Source: Betaproteobacteria bacterium (lineage in GTDB: Bacteria > Pseudomonadota > Gammaproteobacteria > Burkholderiales > Ga0077523). From it: a stretch of 64,000 nucleotides of DNA. The notes below the pieces were generated by a model. The model made no database searches. It was not told the origin of the DNA and saw only the letters and a program-made list of their open reading frames with translations. A program made the translations under genes and the position numbers. The DNA lies in NCBI GenBank assembly GCA_016713305.1, contig JADJPK010000023.1, positions 6,432 through 70,431 of the forward strand, read 5' to 3'. Shown here in pieces: positions 63,304 to 64,000 of this stretch (the first letter of the stretch is position 1; the number at the start of each line of letters is the position of its first letter).

Positions 63304-64000
63304 ATGTTCCACCTCACTGCACGTGTTGCTTGGCACGATTCGCGTTGGAATGGAGCCGTCTGCCGCAAGCCTTCCTGCAATTCTTTCTGCGCGGCTCTCG
63401 ACCGCATCCGCCTGGAGCGCGATGACGCCCGTGAGGATGCTCTGGCAGGGAAGCGATGGAGCACTCTGGACCCGGACGAGCTGCCCGCGTGCAAGGCCGA
63501 GTCGGGCGCGTTCATGAACGAAGATGAGTGGTCGCGGCGGCTCGTTCACCCCCGGCATCAAAGAAAGCCGAGGAGACGCACGGCCACCTCAAGCCGACGC
63601 TGGTCAGGGTCCCGTCCTACGCCACGTTCGTGGTGCCGTTCGCGTGGATGCTCCGTAGCGAGCAGGCGGTGATCGACGAACGGCTTCCGACACCGCTTCC
63701 GCCCGACGAGGAGTCCCCGTTCGCGAGTCCTTGGGTCTTCGGCCGCGAGCGACAGGAGGCGATCCTCAAGCTGTTCTCGAGCAGGCTCACGCCAGAGCGG
63801 TCGCTGGTGTTCTTCTACTGCAAGGAGGGCCAGCCGCTCGACGACACCATTCCGCGGCTCGTGATGGGCGTCGGGAGGATCGCGACAGTCGCACAGCCGA
63901 AGGCCTACGACGTCACAAAGACGAAGCCCACGCACCTCATGTGGGACCTGCTCATTCGGCACACCATCCGACCCGACGGAGAGGACGGCTTCCTGCTCCC
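63304..64000 (+). CDS. N-terminal part of a large protein of the accessory operon, unrecognised, frameshifted
   Basis: This is an open gene running off the right edge, with at least 232 codons in view. The ATG at 63304 starts MFHLTARVAWHDSRWNGAVC, then RKPSCNSFCAALDRIRLERD and LPACKAESGAFMNEDEWSRR. At a run of five C near 63547 one base is missing. The corrected frame gives KKAEETHGHLKPTLVRVPSY, ATFVVPFAWMLRSEQAVIDE, ASPWVFGRERQEAILKLFSS, SLVFFYCKEGQPLDDTIPRL and VMGVGRIATVAQPKAYDVTK. The composition is that of a folded enzyme, with conserved-looking Trp, Cys and Gly-x-Gly positions. No known motif (Walker, nuclease, methylase) is visible yet. It lies 57 bases after the small gene and is probably the operon's effector. 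Confidence 0.7.

Noticed and set aside
61414..64000. Integrase or transposase next to ssrA
   Set aside because: I searched the visible proteins for tyrosine or serine recombinase and transposase patterns and found none in the window.

Overview
The window looks like chromosome of a GC-rich betaproteobacterium. The evidence is the block gyrA-serC-serA-pheA-hisC-tyrA-aroA/cmk-rpsA-ihfB-lapA-lapB-pyrF, a BPSS1780-type membrane protein, a Pro-Arg-His tRNA cluster, a tmRNA whose tag is ANDDRYALAA, and two PEP-CTERM proteins that point to an exosortase/exopolysaccharide lifestyle. I cannot assign a genus from sequence alone.

Layout. 0-0.8 kb: end of a galactonate-type sugar catabolic operon (dgoK, dgoA). 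1-3.4 kb (minus): aldehyde dehydrogenase and an SDR. 3.5-4.3 kb: MlaA lipoprotein. 4.3-12 kb (minus): RlmK-like methyltransferase, EamA transporter, SirB1-family protein, RhlE helicase, BPSS1780 membrane protein, Uup ABC-F ATPase, YaeQ. 12-17.2 kb (plus): tRNA-Arg, alpha/beta hydrolase, purple-acid-phosphatase-like enzyme, HupE/UreJ-like membrane protein and a translationally coupled pair of secreted DUF1566 proteins. 17.2-23.6 kb (minus): ribosome hibernation factor, SDR, MaoC, YjfB, AI-2E-type exporter, HtpX, YheS-like ABC-F. 23.7-24 kb: tRNA-His, tRNA-Arg, tRNA-Pro. 24.4-32.4 kb: orphan HTH regulator, two PEP-CTERM proteins, an SDR, an endo/exonuclease/phosphatase, a two-component system, tRNA-Ser and a YccA/Bax-inhibitor protein. 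32.4-36.6 kb: RlmD, a PolB-like 3'-5' exonuclease and GTP-dependent PEP carboxykinase. 36.7-55.2 kb (minus): cysM, heptose synthesis (hldD, rfaE), ugd, pyrF, the LPS regulator lapAB, ihfB, rpsA and the aromatic/serine biosynthesis block up to gyrA. 55.6-61 kb (plus): an unusual long acidic OmpA-family protein, an adenosine-type deaminase, ubiG and gph. 61.05-61.41 kb: tmRNA. Right of the tmRNA, a strong promoter drives a three-gene accessory operon (HTH-ParA ATPase, small charged protein, start of a large unrecognised protein) that runs off the right edge.

Condition of the sequence. Of about 25 genes in the first 24 kb, 19 need one or more frame changes to be read through although their protein-level conservation is good. 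In the remaining 40 kb only 6 of 34 do. That contrast suggests uneven consensus quality more than gene decay. Frameshifted genes are therefore reported as single CDS features spanning the recognisable protein. Two lesions are of another kind: cysM lacks about 95 internal residues in frame, and the phosphatase/HupE junction has lost the end of one gene and the start of the next.

The best candidates for something undescribed are the tmRNA-adjacent HTH-ParA operon and the long acidic, repeat-bearing OmpA protein.
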